From positions 3,551,957-3,615,956 of the forward strand of contig CM065171.1 in the NCBI GenBank assembly GCA_033026295.1: DNA of 64,000 nt, written 5' to 3'. Positions 11,291 to 22,828 of this stretch are shown in pieces. Position numbers and translations under genes: made by a program. How positions within the stretch are numbered: the stretch's first letter is position 1; each line of letters starts with the position of its first letter. Origin of the DNA: Channa striata. Taxonomy: Eukaryota > Chordata > Actinopteri > Anabantiformes > Channidae. The notes below the pieces were generated by a model. That model was not told the origin of the DNA. It worked only from the letters and a program-made list of their open reading frames with translations, and did no database searches.

Positions 11291-11499
11291 GTGGGTGAAT
11301 CTCGGCAACATTTCACAATATTGCAGTTTGTTGTGTGGTGTTTACGTGCAAGTGTGCATTTGCCGCATGAACACTGGCTATTCCCCCAGTAAGTAGATTC
11401 AAATCTATACTATCTCCAACACAACTCCCATCTCCTCTCTCCCGCTCATTCTCTGCTTTTTGTCATCCAAAGTGGTATGAGGGAGCGAAGCGAGGGGGG

Positions 11500-11720
11500 C
11501 TTTAGAGGAAAGTAATACATATTTTATCCCAGGCTATCTCCTGGGTGCAGATGCTGCTTTGTTCCAGGCCCTCAGAGGAAGAGAATGACTAAAGAACCAG
11601 AAATCTATCTTCACACTGGGGAAGCCCAGCATCGCAGCCCTGCACTGATTGGGCCACAAACAAATTAGCATAAATACCAGCATCCATCTACATGGCAAAT
11701 ATAATGCTAAGCATTGTGTG
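11500..11720. promoter_or_regulatory. Candidate enhancer-like block
   Basis: About 220 bp of complex sequence: TAATACATATTTTATCCCAG, then GC-balanced sequence with CAGCATCGCAGCCCTGCACT, then CAAATTAGCATAAATACCAG near 11661 and ATGGCAAATATAATGC. Simple repeats flank it (TG-rich near 11716 and a G run near 11789). It is a strong visual candidate for a conserved element. Confidence 0.36.
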
Positions 11721-11965
11721 TGTGTGCGCGTGTGTGTGGTAGGGGTAGGTTGTTGGATATGGGTTTCGTTTAGCTTTTAGTAGACTTGGGGGGGGGGGAT
11801 CATGCTCAGTGATAGATCCTGCCCCTAATTGTCCTAGCAAGCTACACTCACGGCTTGATCATCTTTCTCTCACTCAGTCTGGGTGTCTTTTTTTTTCCTC
11901 TTCTTCCTTCTTCACCACCCCCACGCCCCCCCAGCCCCCTTTTTTGCACTCTCTCATCCTTCCAT
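11721..11965. other. TG-rich, G-run and pyrimidine spacer
   Basis: Holds interrupted TG repeats, a G run near 11789-11797 and a CT/C-rich tract near 11880-11960. No gene. Confidence 0.5.
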
Positions 11966-12200
11966 CTCCTGCAGACGCTAATTAGAGAAGTGAGTCACAG
12001 CTCTGTTGATAGACAAATGTCAGCAAGAGTCTCCAGTCACTTGGTAATTGCCCGAATCAAAGCCGCCGGGAGAGCAAAGATGGTGAGGCAAGATATTGTA
12101 GGCTCTGAGAGGTGTCCGTTCTCCGTCTTGTTGCATCTGCAAGTCAAATTGGTCTGGAAATCACAGAGTTTGCAAATGGCTGCAACAGGAGATTGTTGTG
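11966..12200. promoter_or_regulatory. Candidate enhancer-like block with AP-1/MARE-type and homeodomain sites
   Basis: The palindromic homeodomain site CTAATTAG (11978-11985) lies six bases before TGAGTCAC (11991-11998), an AP-1 or half-MARE core. TTGATAGACAAATGTCAGC and CTTGGTAATTGCC follow. The density of distinct motifs and the lack of simple repeats suggest a regulatory element. Confidence 0.37.
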
Positions 12201-12722
12201 ATATGGTGATGCTTGAGCACATAGGTTGCATCTAAAAACATAAAAAAAAAGAAAAAAGAAATCCAACCAAAATGGCACACGATAGCTTGTCCTAGCAGCT
12301 TCTTTGTAATCCAACCCAACAGGAATTAAGATTATATTGTGCAATTCAACAATCAAGAGCCAAAGTTCATTGGCAATGCATGAAGTGATGCAGTGAGGCA
12401 GAATGTAAAGGTGTTTGTACTTGCTGGATGCTTGAGCAGTGTCTAAATCCACCTTGGCTAAGCCTCACAATTCCTGTACCTTTCTGGAACCGACAATCTG
12501 AAAATCATGCCCACCTTATGCAGAAATTGGACAGGTGTGTGAAGGTTTGACCTTTCTCAAGTTGTCTTCTTTCATTCTTCACACAACTACTTCTGTCATA
12601 TTTCGTGTGAACGATCAAGTGAAACACCATAAATGACTTTGCACCCATTACCTCTCTATGACAGCAGTCTTTTCACCTCACCTCTGAGTATGTCTATTCA
12701 TAAGAACTGCAAAGAGTTCAGC
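12201..12722. other. Non-coding stretch, nothing recognised
   Basis: AT-rich spacer with an A-rich run near 12241-12259. No supported gene. Confidence 0.4.
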
Positions 12723-12759
12723 ATAGTGATGTAGTTGGATGGCACAACTACATCACTAT
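12723..12759. repeat. Perfect hairpin: 15-bp arms, 7-nt loop
   Basis: The left arm ATAGTGATGTAGTTG (12723-12737) is the exact reverse complement of the right arm CAACTACATCACTAT (12745-12759), with the loop GATGGCA between them. The stem is too short for a canonical miRNA precursor. It could be a snap-back duplication or a MITE remnant. Confidence 0.8.
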
Positions 12760-13139
12760 AAAAAAAATCAAGACTTAAGGGTGTAAACCTTGAGTGGTTG
12801 GTTTTGCCAGTTTGTTTCACATAGTTTTTTTTTTTTAATTCAATAGCCTTAAGTTAGTTACAGTAGTTTTAGGATTGCTGAACTAACTGTCATAAATACT
12901 CTTATCTGAAGATAGGGTCGTGCAGAATAACCTTTACAGAAGTCCTCCATATGACAGTTTTGATATGTCCAATGTGCAATTAGGGATTTTTCTACTGCTG
13001 ATTTTGCCAGCATCGTCAAATGACAAACAAATTTATAATCTTATCAGCCCATAATTGTGGTTCAGAAGGCCATAAACTACACCTTAATAGGTTCAATTTG
13101 TTAATATGCCATGTATAAACGTGGCAAGCCTAGATTGTC
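12760..13139. other. Non-coding stretch, nothing recognised
   Basis: Contains a T run near 12827-12836 and otherwise ordinary AT-rich sequence. Confidence 0.4.
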
Positions 13140-13850
13140 CTTATTACGCTTTGTGTTAGGCGTAACAGTAGTTAGGTTTAGGTTAACACACTGGAGAACA
13201 AATGTCTTCTGTCAGTTGGACGTAGGGAATGAGCTGCTGTTTCCCTCTTGAAAGGCCTCTGTTCTAATACGAACCGTGAACCACCCCGTCCTCTTCCCTA
13301 ACCAGACGTTCTCAGTTTCTGTCATACAAAAGTATGATCAACTAGATCCCATGTACGTATCAAAACTCCCTACCATTCCATAATCATGGGCTGAAAACAG
13401 CTGATAGCACTGAATCGTTTGACAAAAGCCATATCGGCTATATGGATCAAATATCAAAGTCTAATAACTAAAGTCAAAAACACTACCTTTGGTCATTGTA
13501 ACTAAAAGGACACTGCATATTTTACATATACATGCACTGCATATATTATGTTGTATAAGAAGCAGTGATTTTAACCCAAACGATACGGCTTTTTCACTAA
13601 ACGTAACCATGTTTAGTTTGTGTCTAAACGTAACCCACATATCTCACCCTCTACGTTTGCCCAGAGGTAATCCAGCATTTTTGACTCTTAAATATCAAAC
13701 ATTGTTTTTAACCAGCTGCCACTTTGGTGTAAGAGATGATGAATTCAACAGATGCATGCTACCATGGGGGCACTCTTTTGAATACACTGCTGCAGGTCAG
13801 ACAAAAGTGGAGGGTGAAGAAACGTTTTTGGACATTTAAGTTTCACTATT
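13140..13850. repeat. Possible second copy of the 7.7-8.3 kb dispersed repeat
   Basis: The stretch has the same vocabulary as 7.69-8.33 kb: TAGGTTTAGGTTAAC near 13173, TACGTATCAA at 13354-13363, and CTAAACGTAACC twice near 13597 and 13624. The 116-codon frame at 13489-13839 lies inside it and is probably chance. A direct alignment of the two stretches would settle the relation. Confidence 0.28.
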
Positions 13851-14319
13851 TGACGTACAGGCGATTGTGAAGTCACGGAATCTCGAGGATCTCGGGCTCC
13901 CCTTGTCCACATTTATAAACAATGAAGCCTGTGCCGCTACTTAATAAAACCTCGATACCTCTTCAATGATCTCGGTGTATCGGCAAATGGCCAATGCGCT
14001 CACGTTTTCTGGCGAGGACAGCGCCCCCGTTTTGTCGTTTCTGTCGCTTTCATTTTCCCCCTTTTCCTAATACTTAGTTTGTGGAAAGAAACCAATACAT
14101 CGCAAGGGTCTTCCACTATCCGCATAACAAATGATTAAAATATGAAGAAAACTTTATCATAACACGTGGGCTCATTTGACAAAAAGAATGAGCTTTGCAC
14201 TCAGCAAGCTGGTGGTCATTATTTTGTAACACATCATGAAATTTGGGGGAGTCTAACGTCAAGTAGTTAGGACTTTATTTTTAACAAATGGTCAGCAAGC
14301 GTCAGGCTACTTGTTTAGC
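13851..14319. other. Non-coding stretch, nothing recognised
   Basis: A GC-richer patch near 13995-14040 (CAGCGCCCCCG) sits in AT-rich sequence. No feature can be supported. Confidence 0.4.
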
Positions 14320-14700
14320 AGTCCACATATGACACCTCCATTAGAGAGACGCCCTGACCGCCCTGCAATAAATTCTCATGTCTCCTAATTATAAAGGTTT
14401 GACTCTGGCCTTAGTTAGAACTACAAGAGTCTTCTCTCTAAATAACATCTCAAGCCATCACATATCTTCATCTCATTTACAAAAGAGCTATTCTGTCTGG
14501 AGTTCACCCTCACCCTTCTTCCTTTTGTGTGAGTCGCTGACTTTATGCGCACATTGATATCACTCCAGCAGCTCGGTTAGGTGTACCAATTATATCAGCT
14601 AATCAAAACAATTAGGAGATAGTGGGGGGGTCTGAGAGTTCCATGTCAAGTAGGAAGCCAGATTATTAAAATAGTTGCCTAATGAGTGTCACTTTAACTT
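14320..14700. promoter_or_regulatory. Candidate enhancer-like blocks
   Basis: Two islands. One at 14340-14480 holds CAATAAATTCTCATGTCTCC and TAATTATAAAGGTTTG. The other at 14530-14640 holds TTTATGCGCACATTGATATC and ATATCAGCTAATCAAAACAA followed by TTAGGAG. Texture and the TAAT/ATTA content are like the other candidate blocks. Confidence 0.33.
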
Positions 14701-14974
14701 ACATCCAATTTGTTTTTTTGGGCCCTGTGCGTGTCTGTGTACGTGTGTGAACAACTTTTCTACAACTATACCACTATTGCAGTCAAAAAAAAGGCCACAA
14801 ACTTCCCAGTTTTGTTTTGCTCGGGTCGATGCTTATCAGCCGACTTGAAAAACTCTTTACTGTCCAACAAAGCCTCGTGATCCCAAAAGTATGTGTGTGT
14901 TTATGTGTGTATTACTGTGTATAAAGCTCATGTCCACATTCATACAGCCTTACAGTTGGAGAAAGTTGTGTGAG

Positions 14975-14975
<1 letters not shown>

Positions 14976-15007
<32 letters not shown>
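14976..15007. repeat. (CA)n microsatellite
   Basis: About 32 bp of uninterrupted CA. Confidence 0.96.
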
Positions 15008-15029
15008 GCCTCATCCCTGTGTTACCTGT

Positions 15030-15445
15030 GATGATAAACGGCTCCAGATTTTAAGATTCCCATTTCTAATTTTCTGAGTGGAGAGGCAGGACTATAGCGA
15101 TTGATCAAATTGGGCAGCAAGTTAAGCTCGACCCCCGCTCTCCACCTCCTCCATCCTCCACCTTCCTCTCTGTCTCTCTCTCGTTTTCCTCTACCATCTC
15201 TTTTCCCTCCCTTTTTCCTGCCCATAGACCCTCTTAAAATATTAAACTAGATTTATGAATGGTCACCGCACCCCATCTATTAATATCTCTACAATTGACA
15301 AGAAATGATGCATTTCCATTGGGTCGCAAAGAAGAATTAAAAATTTGGTTTGTCCAAGCAGCCACGTTTGATGGATGCAAATTTCCACCTTCACTTGAAT
15401 TACTTCACCTGAATCAATTGCTAAATTCCTTTGACATCGTTCCAT
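15030..15445. promoter_or_regulatory. Candidate enhancer-like block, interrupted by pyrimidine tract
   Basis: Complex sequence at 15040-15140 and 15235-15440 surrounds a CT-rich tract at 15140-15215. Motifs include ATTGATCAAATTGGG, CATCTATTAATATCTC, ATTGACAAGAAATGATGC and CTGAATCAATTGCTAAATTC. The second half is a strong visual candidate. Two overlapping 60-62-codon frames on opposite strands here are better explained by lack of stops than by coding. Confidence 0.36.
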
Positions 15446-16340
15446 AGTCGTAAAAACACTGACTCATGCAAATATTTTTGGAAAAATAGATTAATAAAGA
15501 TAAATAAAAAACTGAATACATTTATTAGCAGTCAAAATCCTAAAGAAACGTGTTTCGGATTCTGCAGTAGCTTTCTCTAATCTGTTTTGCGTTCTTTCTG
15601 AATCAGGAATGCATGTAACATCAAATCAAACACAGATACAGTTTTTTTTCTTGTTTGTTTGTGATCTGTACTATTTGGTACATGCAATACTACTAAAATA
15701 CATTTGAAGAAAATACAATTGCAATGACAAACTTAAGGGGGATTTTAAAAAATCACTTCAGTTTATAAAGAAAAAAATGCTTTAACCTAAAAGTTACAAT
15801 TTTGGTCCGAGCCTAAAACTATTTTACAGTTATTCAGTACAAGACATAAAAGTCAATGAACATTTGAGATTCAATAATCTATAACAATCATTGTGATGTT
15901 ACAAAGACCTTAGATAAGCATGTTTGTGTTGTCATTCATAGTAAGGAAGCTACTTGTAATTACCACATAAGCTTTTTAAATTGAAGTGAATTTTATCTGT
16001 TCTCTATTTTGAAAAGCAGTAAAAATACAAGATAAAGCAATAGCTGAGACTTTGTTGTGAAACTGCTTACATAATTTGGTTCTACTTTCCTCTCAGATAT
16101 ATATTACTTACCGTATTTCTTATTATTATTCATACAGTTTTATACAATTCAACAATTTCTTAATCTTCCAACTTTAAACATGCTCCATTCTACTAAATAT
16201 CAAGCAAAATATAAAAGGTCTGTATGAGACATATATACATATATATTTTTATGATTACCAAAACTCAATGAGGATTTTACTTTTTTGTTTTTCTGTGTGA
16301 TGAGGCCTATTGATTAGTACCTGCTAGCATTGCTTGGATT
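15446..16340. other. AT-rich spacer
   Basis: Strongly AT-rich with short TA-rich runs (for example ATACATATATATTT near 16236). No gene, transposon or structured RNA is recognised. Confidence 0.5.
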
Positions 16341-16369
16341 ATACATTCATACACAAGTTCTCAGCATAC

Positions 16370-16920
16370 AGTGTGCATCTCACTCCCAGGGAGCTTTGAG
16401 GACGGCAAAAAGATCGGTTTCCCCAGGGGGGAGCAGAGTGTGGGGTACTACAGAGAAGAAGGAAGGGGACAGCCGGAGTGTGGGGTAGGGCGGGATTCAG
16501 GGATAAGGTTGAGGGGTTGTGGGGGGACTCCAGCAACTGGAGCGACTTTGTCTCAGGAGAGGAGCTCCTTCGATCTGATTATTTGGGAAGGACAAAGTGC
16601 TTTTGTTGATGAAGAGTCACTGTGATATCTGGGAACTGGGAAATCGATGGGACACGCTGAGCTCTGGCGCATTGATCCCGGCTCCGGCATTGACAGTCCA
16701 TGGCCTGGTTAGCTATGCGAAGGAATGAGGCAAAATGAGCTCCTCGTGAAAGCGCTGCTTTCTTTTTCCTGTGTGCTGTGGATGCGGCGCCGTTATTTGT
16801 ATCATTTGTATTGACAAGCTTGACTTGGGAATGATTAATATCAGCCGTTTTAAAGTTTGAGCGCTGTGCACGTGGGCTTGTGTGTGCATGTGTGTGTTAC
16901 AGGTACGGAGTTATATGCTA
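16370..16920. promoter_or_regulatory. Candidate GC-richer enhancer-like block
   Basis: The part at 16370-16540 is G-rich. From 16540 to 16880 the sequence is complex and GC-balanced, ending in TTTGTATTGACAAGCTTGAC and GGAATGATTAATATCAGCCG. The 84-codon plus-strand frame at 16371-16625 is not recognisable as protein. The abrupt GC rise against the AT-rich spacer before it is notable. Confidence 0.33.
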
Positions 16921-17021
16921 ATATGCATGTTTGCCTCTTTCAATTACCTCTCTTATTCTCTTTGAAAGTACGAGTAAAACTTTGAAAAAGGAAAAGAAAA
17001 GAAAGATGAAAAAAGGAACAG

Positions 17022-17055
17022 AGGCAGAGAGAGAAAGAAAGAGAGAGAGAGAGAC
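17022..17055. repeat. GA-rich simple repeat
   Basis: A GAGAAAGAAAGAGAGAGA-type purine run. It produces the Lys/Glu/Arg-rich frame on the plus strand and a Leu/Ser-rich frame on the minus strand. Confidence 0.9.
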
Positions 17056-17079
17056 TCAAATCACTCAAATGAGGGCCTC

Positions 17080-17350
17080 TCATTATTGGGCCCGGGCGTT
17101 GTTTGTCCAGGCAGCCTTTTCCTGGCACCTTGTTAGAGATGTCCACAGCTGGTAATTGGATCCGTCTTGCCGTTAGAGTGGAGCCTCAGCTGACAGACGC
17201 TCAGACCGGAGAGACGCTTAAATGACAAATGTTCTCTCTCCTTCTAAAACCTGAGTGTAAAGCTGTGACGTCTCGTTATCGTCTCTCAGATGAGGTTTGA
17301 GGGCTCTGGCAATCAAGTGGGCTGCTTAAATCTACCAGCCCGCAGCGCCG
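17080..17350. promoter_or_regulatory. Candidate enhancer-like block
   Basis: Complex GC-balanced sequence with ACAGCTGGTAATTGGATCC, GCTGTGACGTCTCGTTATCG (CRE-like TGACGTCT) and GCAATCAAGTGGGCTGCTTA. No simple repeats. Confidence 0.34.
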
Positions 17351-17937
17351 AGGAGGGTGGGAAGGGGTGACAGATGCCTTGAGAAAGCTTTAGGTAAAAT
17401 GTTTGTGTGCGTGTGTGTGTGTGTGTTTTTGTGTGCATGTAGTAAAGTGGCGAGAGATTTACTTTTCTATTTTCATCTAGGAGCATCCACTTGGTTTTAA
17501 AAGAGCAAACATGAGCTTTTGACATAACTTTGTATGTAAAATCTGCACCGCTGCAGATAATGTGACGACGGCAAACACATAGATACACATAATCTTTAAA
17601 TATCAGAAAAAGGTAATACACAGCATCATTAACCAATAGCTTTACACAGTAAATAGTCCTTATATTGAATGTCAGTCATATGAGACTTTTTTAATTATAA
17701 GTGTCTCATATTTGCTTTGAATACACAATCCGGGGGAGGTGAGGTGTATTGTCACCTCTGATGCCACCTATAACATAAAAGACAAGACAATTTTATCTAT
17801 GTGCTTCATATTTTATACGCAGGGCAATTCAGAAAAAATTCAGAAAATGCATATTTAACAATGACAACAATTGAACAGCTCGATAACAAATGTGTATATT
17901 AAAAAAAATAAAAATTTACAAAAACAATTTAAAAATG
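17351..17937. other. TG-rich patch and AT-rich spacer
   Basis: Interrupted GT repeats at 17404-17432, then AT-rich sequence leading to an A-rich stretch just before the SINE fragment. The 107-codon minus-strand frame at 17313-17636 crosses the GT repeat and is unsupported. Confidence 0.42.
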
Positions 17938-18110
17938 GTGAGTGTGGCTCAGGATACAACGCAGTCATGCACTAATCGCAGGGTTGGCCGTTCGATTCTC
18001 TGCTCCTCCTGTCACATCCCGAAGTAACTTCTCCCATGGATCAGGCATGGCAGCGCCTTCTCTGGTTTGTGTGTGTGTGATTGTTTACGTTGCAAAGCAT
18101 GAAAAGATGA
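17938..18110 (+). mobile_element. tRNA-derived SINE fragment
   Basis: The stretch begins with an A-box-like GTGTGGCTCAGGATACAACG. Then comes CTAATCGCAGGGTTGGC and the B-box-like CCGTTCGATTCTC at about 17989-18000. CTCCTCCTGTCACATCCCGA, CAGCGCCTTCTCTGG and a TG-rich stretch follow. This order is that of a common tRNA-derived dispersed repeat of teleosts, here with mutations and a probable internal deletion. The tRNA-like promoter boxes are seen directly; family membership is from recognition. Confidence 0.65.
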
Positions 18111-20376
18111 GTTGTTAGCTGTTGGCGGTTCAGGTGCAGCTAATTTTGCGTGGGAATAAAGCTGGTTTAGGTTCACAAATCATCAGCAGGAAACACGAAT
18201 AGGTCGGAGCACTGAAGTTGAGCCGCTTACACTACACATCCGAAGACTCTGCAGTTCTGTGAGAAAGAACGGTCCAAAATTCATCGTGAATTTGAAGATA
18301 ATGCAGGCTTATTCCACAACAGGAATCGCTCGCTTGAGGTTATTGCTGCCAAAGCTTTAACATTTTTTTAATGTTTTAACAGGGACATTCCATCAGGTAA
18401 AACTAAGAGCAAAAGAAGACCCTCACTTTTAAGTACTTACGGTGGGCAGACAGTCAGCTGAGAAAATGTTTAAGACAGAAAAACCTACAGAAGAGACATC
18501 AAGAATTTCTGTTGTATTAAGATTCCGAAATTTCCAATGGCCTGTAGCCAGAGCACTAAGTTTTTGTCCTATTTGGAACAAATAAAGACTTTTGCCGGAT
18601 GATCTGAGAGCACAGATTGGTTCATTTGGTGAATTGGTGGGAGTTAATTCATTGGCCCTAAACATTTAATTCCCATGTCTGATTCACGCATAGCAGTGTG
18701 AAGATCTGTTCCTCCACCTACCTGCTGAGGACACAGACAGCATGCGGCCCAGCAGTAATTTTACCGAACCGTGAAAAGTTTTTCTAAAATACTGTATGTC
18801 CTCAAACGGTGGTTTTGACAAACCAAAGACATCTCTTATTTTTTGCATTTTTTAAAATCTTCTTCAGTCTTTGCTACTGATACTAACTGACAACTCCACT
18901 TCAATCTAAAGAGCCACTCTCAGTCACACCAAACGATGACAGCTTTTTGTGAATCTAATAAAACAAAAAAACAGTGGCCATATGTCCAAAGGATCCATGT
19001 CTTACATACATGTCCTAGTTGTCTACTTTTTGAAAATTTGTTATTTATAACATGCTCTGTGAGCACAGTGTGTTACGCATTAAATGTATTTTTATGTAAC
19101 ATTTATGCAGAGATTTGATAAATGTAAGCTGTCTGTTTTTTTTATAGGCTTTTTTAATCAGCTTTTACCCATGTGCAAGAGAATAAATATTGAAATAAAT
19201 AATTTGAAAGATTAAAAACATTTATTGATTTTTGTATCTGTGATATCAGTGCTGCTAAAATCATTCTTTCACTCTAAAGAAGGCAAAGCCCATTTTCATA
19301 TATGAAAAGACAGACATGCTTTAATTTCACGGTTCAGAAAATATTCTGTTAATCAGAAAAAAAAGTGCAACAAGCTGCTTTTGTTTTTGAATGCAAATGA
19401 ACATCCAGAACGAAAGGGCTTTCCAATTAAATGTGTTTGACATGCATCAAACATAACCTGGCACAAGAACAGATTCCCAGGTTCAAACTGTACAAGCATT
19501 TCCATATGGTTCATGCAGGATGTTTGAAGAAAAATAAGCCACTTTTAGACATTTATGTGGCTGTGTTTCGTGTGTGTCGTGCTTCTGGCTAATTTGGCGT
19601 CACAAGCAAAAATAAGATAACGTGGATTCTTAAAGGTTCTCCTTTATAATTTGTTGCTTCCAAACGCTGATCTAAGTGAAGCTTAGCTAGTGTAGCCGAC
19701 TGATTAAAGAGCTTGTGTAATAGAGACTGAATACATTATTCATGCCACTGTTTCTGATCTGACACGCTCTGGCCTGTTCGCTATATCTTTTTGTTACTGG
19801 TTCAAAAATACATTTTAAGGTTGATATTTAAACAAGTCAACTCAACATAGAAACTGGTTTATTTTGGTTGTAGGGATCGTGCGATAAGACGTCCTTGTAG
19901 AGATTTGGGGAAACGGGGATTTGAGGTGGCTTCAACTTTTTAATACAGTATATGAGTGGGATGTCACTATGAGCTACATACATCAACGACAAGAAAAAAC
20001 GCTTTCCAGAAAAACATAAGCAGTGCTACGCCTCATTACACAGATACCGGAAGTGACTCTACACCCGCAGAAATAAAAGTCTCTACTTAATCCACTTAAT
20101 CTACAACAGTTTCTACCATCCCTGTTCATTAAGGGTTTGGACCACCTTCCTCAAGAAACGTGAAGCAGGCCTTGCTCCCTTAATGCTAGTCTGTGATCTC
20201 ACTGTCTGTGGAACTTTGGATATTTTGATCTGCTGTAAATTACCCAACACTTTTGGAACGCAACCAGCCTGCTCCAATATGCATCCGCAGTGATCCTTCA
20301 GATCACGATACAGTATGTTGCATGGATGAAAACACTGGGTGTTTGCACTCCCACTGAGCAAGGAAGCAGTGGATGT
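18111..20376. other. Long non-coding stretch, nothing recognised
   Basis: More than 2 kb of AT-leaning sequence without a recognised gene, transposon or enhancer-like island of strong appearance. Open frames up to 107 codons (20113-20436, minus strand) show no domain. Confidence 0.42.
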
Positions 20377-20393
20377 AAAAAAAAAAAAAAAAA
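20377..20393 (+). repeat. Poly-A run (17 A)
   Basis: A homopolymer of 17 A residues. It could be the poly-A end of an old retrocopy, but the sequence before it shows no recognisable LINE, SINE or processed gene. Confidence 0.85.
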
Positions 20394-21489
20394 TCATCAT
20401 TCCATATGGGCTAACATGTTGTTCATTTGAAGACAAATGTGTCCAAGAAGCAGGTGTCCAACTGGTTCTCTTCCTGTTGTTGGTCTGTTGTTATTGTCTC
20501 CCCCAGCCAGCTATGGCTCAGATTAACATAACTGACAGGCTTGTTTACATCCTGCTGTAATTAAACCAGGTGCTGTAAGCCATGAGTCACGGCTCATCCG
20601 CACCGTGTCCTGAAACGAGACACTCAGAGGAAGATAAGGACTTCATGGTCAGAACGGTGAGTCCAACTGAATTTACCTCAAATCTCACAACTGTATTTGC
20701 ACATTTATCTGCATTTTGGAGTTACTTTCTCTCCCCAAAACATAATTTTGTTTAATTGTTTGTTTGAAAGTTCCAATAACCGAATCTCATCCGAGTGGAT
20801 TTATGACAAGTTGGCTGATCAAAATTACAAACTATGACAAAATATGGTAATTTGATTTGACCAAGACATTTATTTAGAAAGACGCATTGCTATTAAACTT
20901 ATTAAAGGTATTTTTCAATCAAGTGAGCACAAAACTTTCAGTCACCTCACTTGTATTAGGAAGATGGCACAAACCTCCAGCATTGTCTGATTACAGACAA
21001 AGAAAGGGAATTATCAACCAAATTAGAAAAGTAGTATCAAATAGAAGTTGTTGATATTGGTAGAAGATGGATTAGGTGTTGGGGCACCAACAAGTGTGTA
21101 AAAACACACTTCCCTAAACATCCGTAAAAAAGTTCATCTAAGGTTAAAAGTCGACCATCTTGTTGACTCACTGATCTTTTTCTGCAGCCCAGCGCCTCTG
21201 AAAAGTATTTCAAAGCACAGCTGATAAAGTACCGTATGTTTTATTGTGATTTCTATGACCTGGCCATATAAATATAATATGCATTTAAATTTAAATTAGG
21301 CTCCTTTGTTGTCTGGGTCTTTTTTTTTATTTTTTACTTTAATAATGTCATGAACCAGCTAATTCCAATGGAGTTGCATTCTCACAATGAGAAGTGAATC
21401 CAAATGACCATGTGTCTTTGTCCCATGTCCTCCCTGCACTGTAACACATGCACACTTGACTTGTCCAACTGTCACCATCATATTGTTTT
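20394..21489. other. Non-coding stretch, nothing recognised
   Basis: A slightly GC-richer patch at 20560-20640 (GCCATGAGTCACGGCTCATC) lies in otherwise AT-rich sequence. No gene or transposon is recognised. Confidence 0.4.
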
Positions 21490-21870
21490 TTCCTGGGCTT
21501 CTCTAACCCGATCTACTGTAGTCTTAACTTTTACAAAGGCCTTCTAACTTTTTTGGGACCGACAAAAGGTCCTCACTTCATCAGAAGGTGAGCTACAACT
21601 TTGGCTCTAAGTCGGTACTTAATACAAGCATGTGCACCCAAAACATGTTTGTCTTCATATACTTGTGAGGACACTCATTTCCACAATACAATGCCTAACT
21701 GTTACCCTAACCTTAACCAAGACCTAAATCTAACCCTGACCCTAAAACACAGTCTTGACCTTCAAAAAGCCTTTTGAAGTTGTGTGGACCAGCTAAAATG
21801 TCCTCACAACAGTGGTATTAATACAAAATTTGTCCACAGAAGACAATGAAGACATGTCCACTCGTTCCGT
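21490..21870. repeat. Dispersed repeat with telomere-like CCCTAA words and GTCCTCAC words
   Basis: GGTCCTCACTTCATC near 21570 and CTTGTGAGGACACTC near 21663 are followed by ACCCTAACCTTAACC near 21702, TCTAACCCTGACCCTAAAAC near 21730, CAAAAAGCC, and GGACCAGCTAAAATGTCCTC with a trailing ACAA near 21785. This combination is characteristic of a repeat common in fish genomes. The telomere-like words are degenerate and scattered rather than tandem, so this is not an interstitial telomere array. Confidence 0.55.
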
Positions 21871-22199
21871 CCTGTTGATGGAAGTGAAAAGCGGCCTCAT
21901 AGGTGGAGGGCGCACGTTTGCATCCTGCGTACCTGTCATGCCGAGCTTTCACTGACAAACTCCTAAATGTCTGGATTTATGATAATAAACACTGAGCCCA
22001 GTGTCCATACAAGTTCATAAAAGACTATTCTAAATGCAGTTGCAGTACTTACAGTCAACATGCAATCTCTAAATGGCTTCCCTTTTCTCCCACTCAGATC
22101 CTCTTTCACTCTCTTTTCTATTTTTCTTCACCCTAAACTAATGCTAATCCCGGCGTTCCTTTCCTTGTTGTTGCTATTATCTGCTTTATTGAGCACAGT

Positions 22200-22740
22200 G
22201 TCCACTGTGCACAATGCACAGCCATTTCCATAAAGCAGAGGAAAGGGGGGAGATATTAGTGGTGCAGCAAATGAGTCATGACTTGGGAAGGAAAAAGGGA
22301 AGGGGAGGGGGAATGGTCGGGCCTTGGGTTACCAGGACTCCGCGTTACCCTCGTTCTACGTGCTTCTCTCGTTCCAAGGCGGCTGCGTCGGCCCGTATGG
22401 TGGCTGCATGTCAATGCTCTCTCTCCTCCGTTCTTTATCTTCTGCTTCACCTCCTCCTTGGGGTGCTTCCTCTCGCTTCCCTCCCCCTGTTTCTTCTCCT
22501 CCACCTCCTCCTCTGTAAGCTCTGCATTGCAAACTCCAACATTAAATTGTGATAGATGAAGAGCGGAGGGCATTCATACAATCAATGACTTTAGTGTATG
22601 TGTCATTAGCCTGCACCACGCAGCCAGCGGTCAGCGTCATAAATCACGCCATGATCGGCTGTCTGCCATCCCACACCGCAGCTGTGCAAACTGCATGCAT
22701 TAGCCCACACCGGCTTACCGATCCAAGCTGCTTACTTTAA
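22200..22740. promoter_or_regulatory. Candidate enhancer-like block after pyrimidine tract
   Basis: A purine/pyrimidine-rich stretch at 22230-22520 leads into a complex island at 22545-22725. The island holds ACAATCAATGACTTTAG, GCGTCATAAATCACGCC, GTGCAAACTGCATGCATTAG and CCACACCGG. The longest frames (112 and 105 codons on opposite strands) lie in the biased tract. The island itself is a good regulatory candidate. Confidence 0.35.
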
Positions 22741-22804
22741 AAGAAGTAATAAGGCAAGGGGGAAGGAGAGGTCCTCTGTGGAGCTTCCGGTTCGTGCAGG
22801 ATAA

Positions 22805-22828
22805 CATGGAGCCTTTACTGGCTCCATG
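22805..22828. repeat. Perfect hairpin: 9-bp arms, 6-nt loop
   Basis: CATGGAGCC (22805-22813) and GGCTCCATG (22820-22828) are exact reverse complements around TTTACT. No T run follows on either side that would suggest a Pol III transcript end. Confidence 0.7.

Noticed and set aside
20377..20393. Poly-A run as the tail of a processed pseudogene
   Set aside because: The upstream sequence shows no recognisable gene or retroelement, and no flanking target duplication was evident.
21702..21760. Interstitial telomere array
   Set aside because: The CCCTAA/CCTTAA words are scattered and degenerate, not a tandem TTAGGG array. They fit a dispersed repeat.
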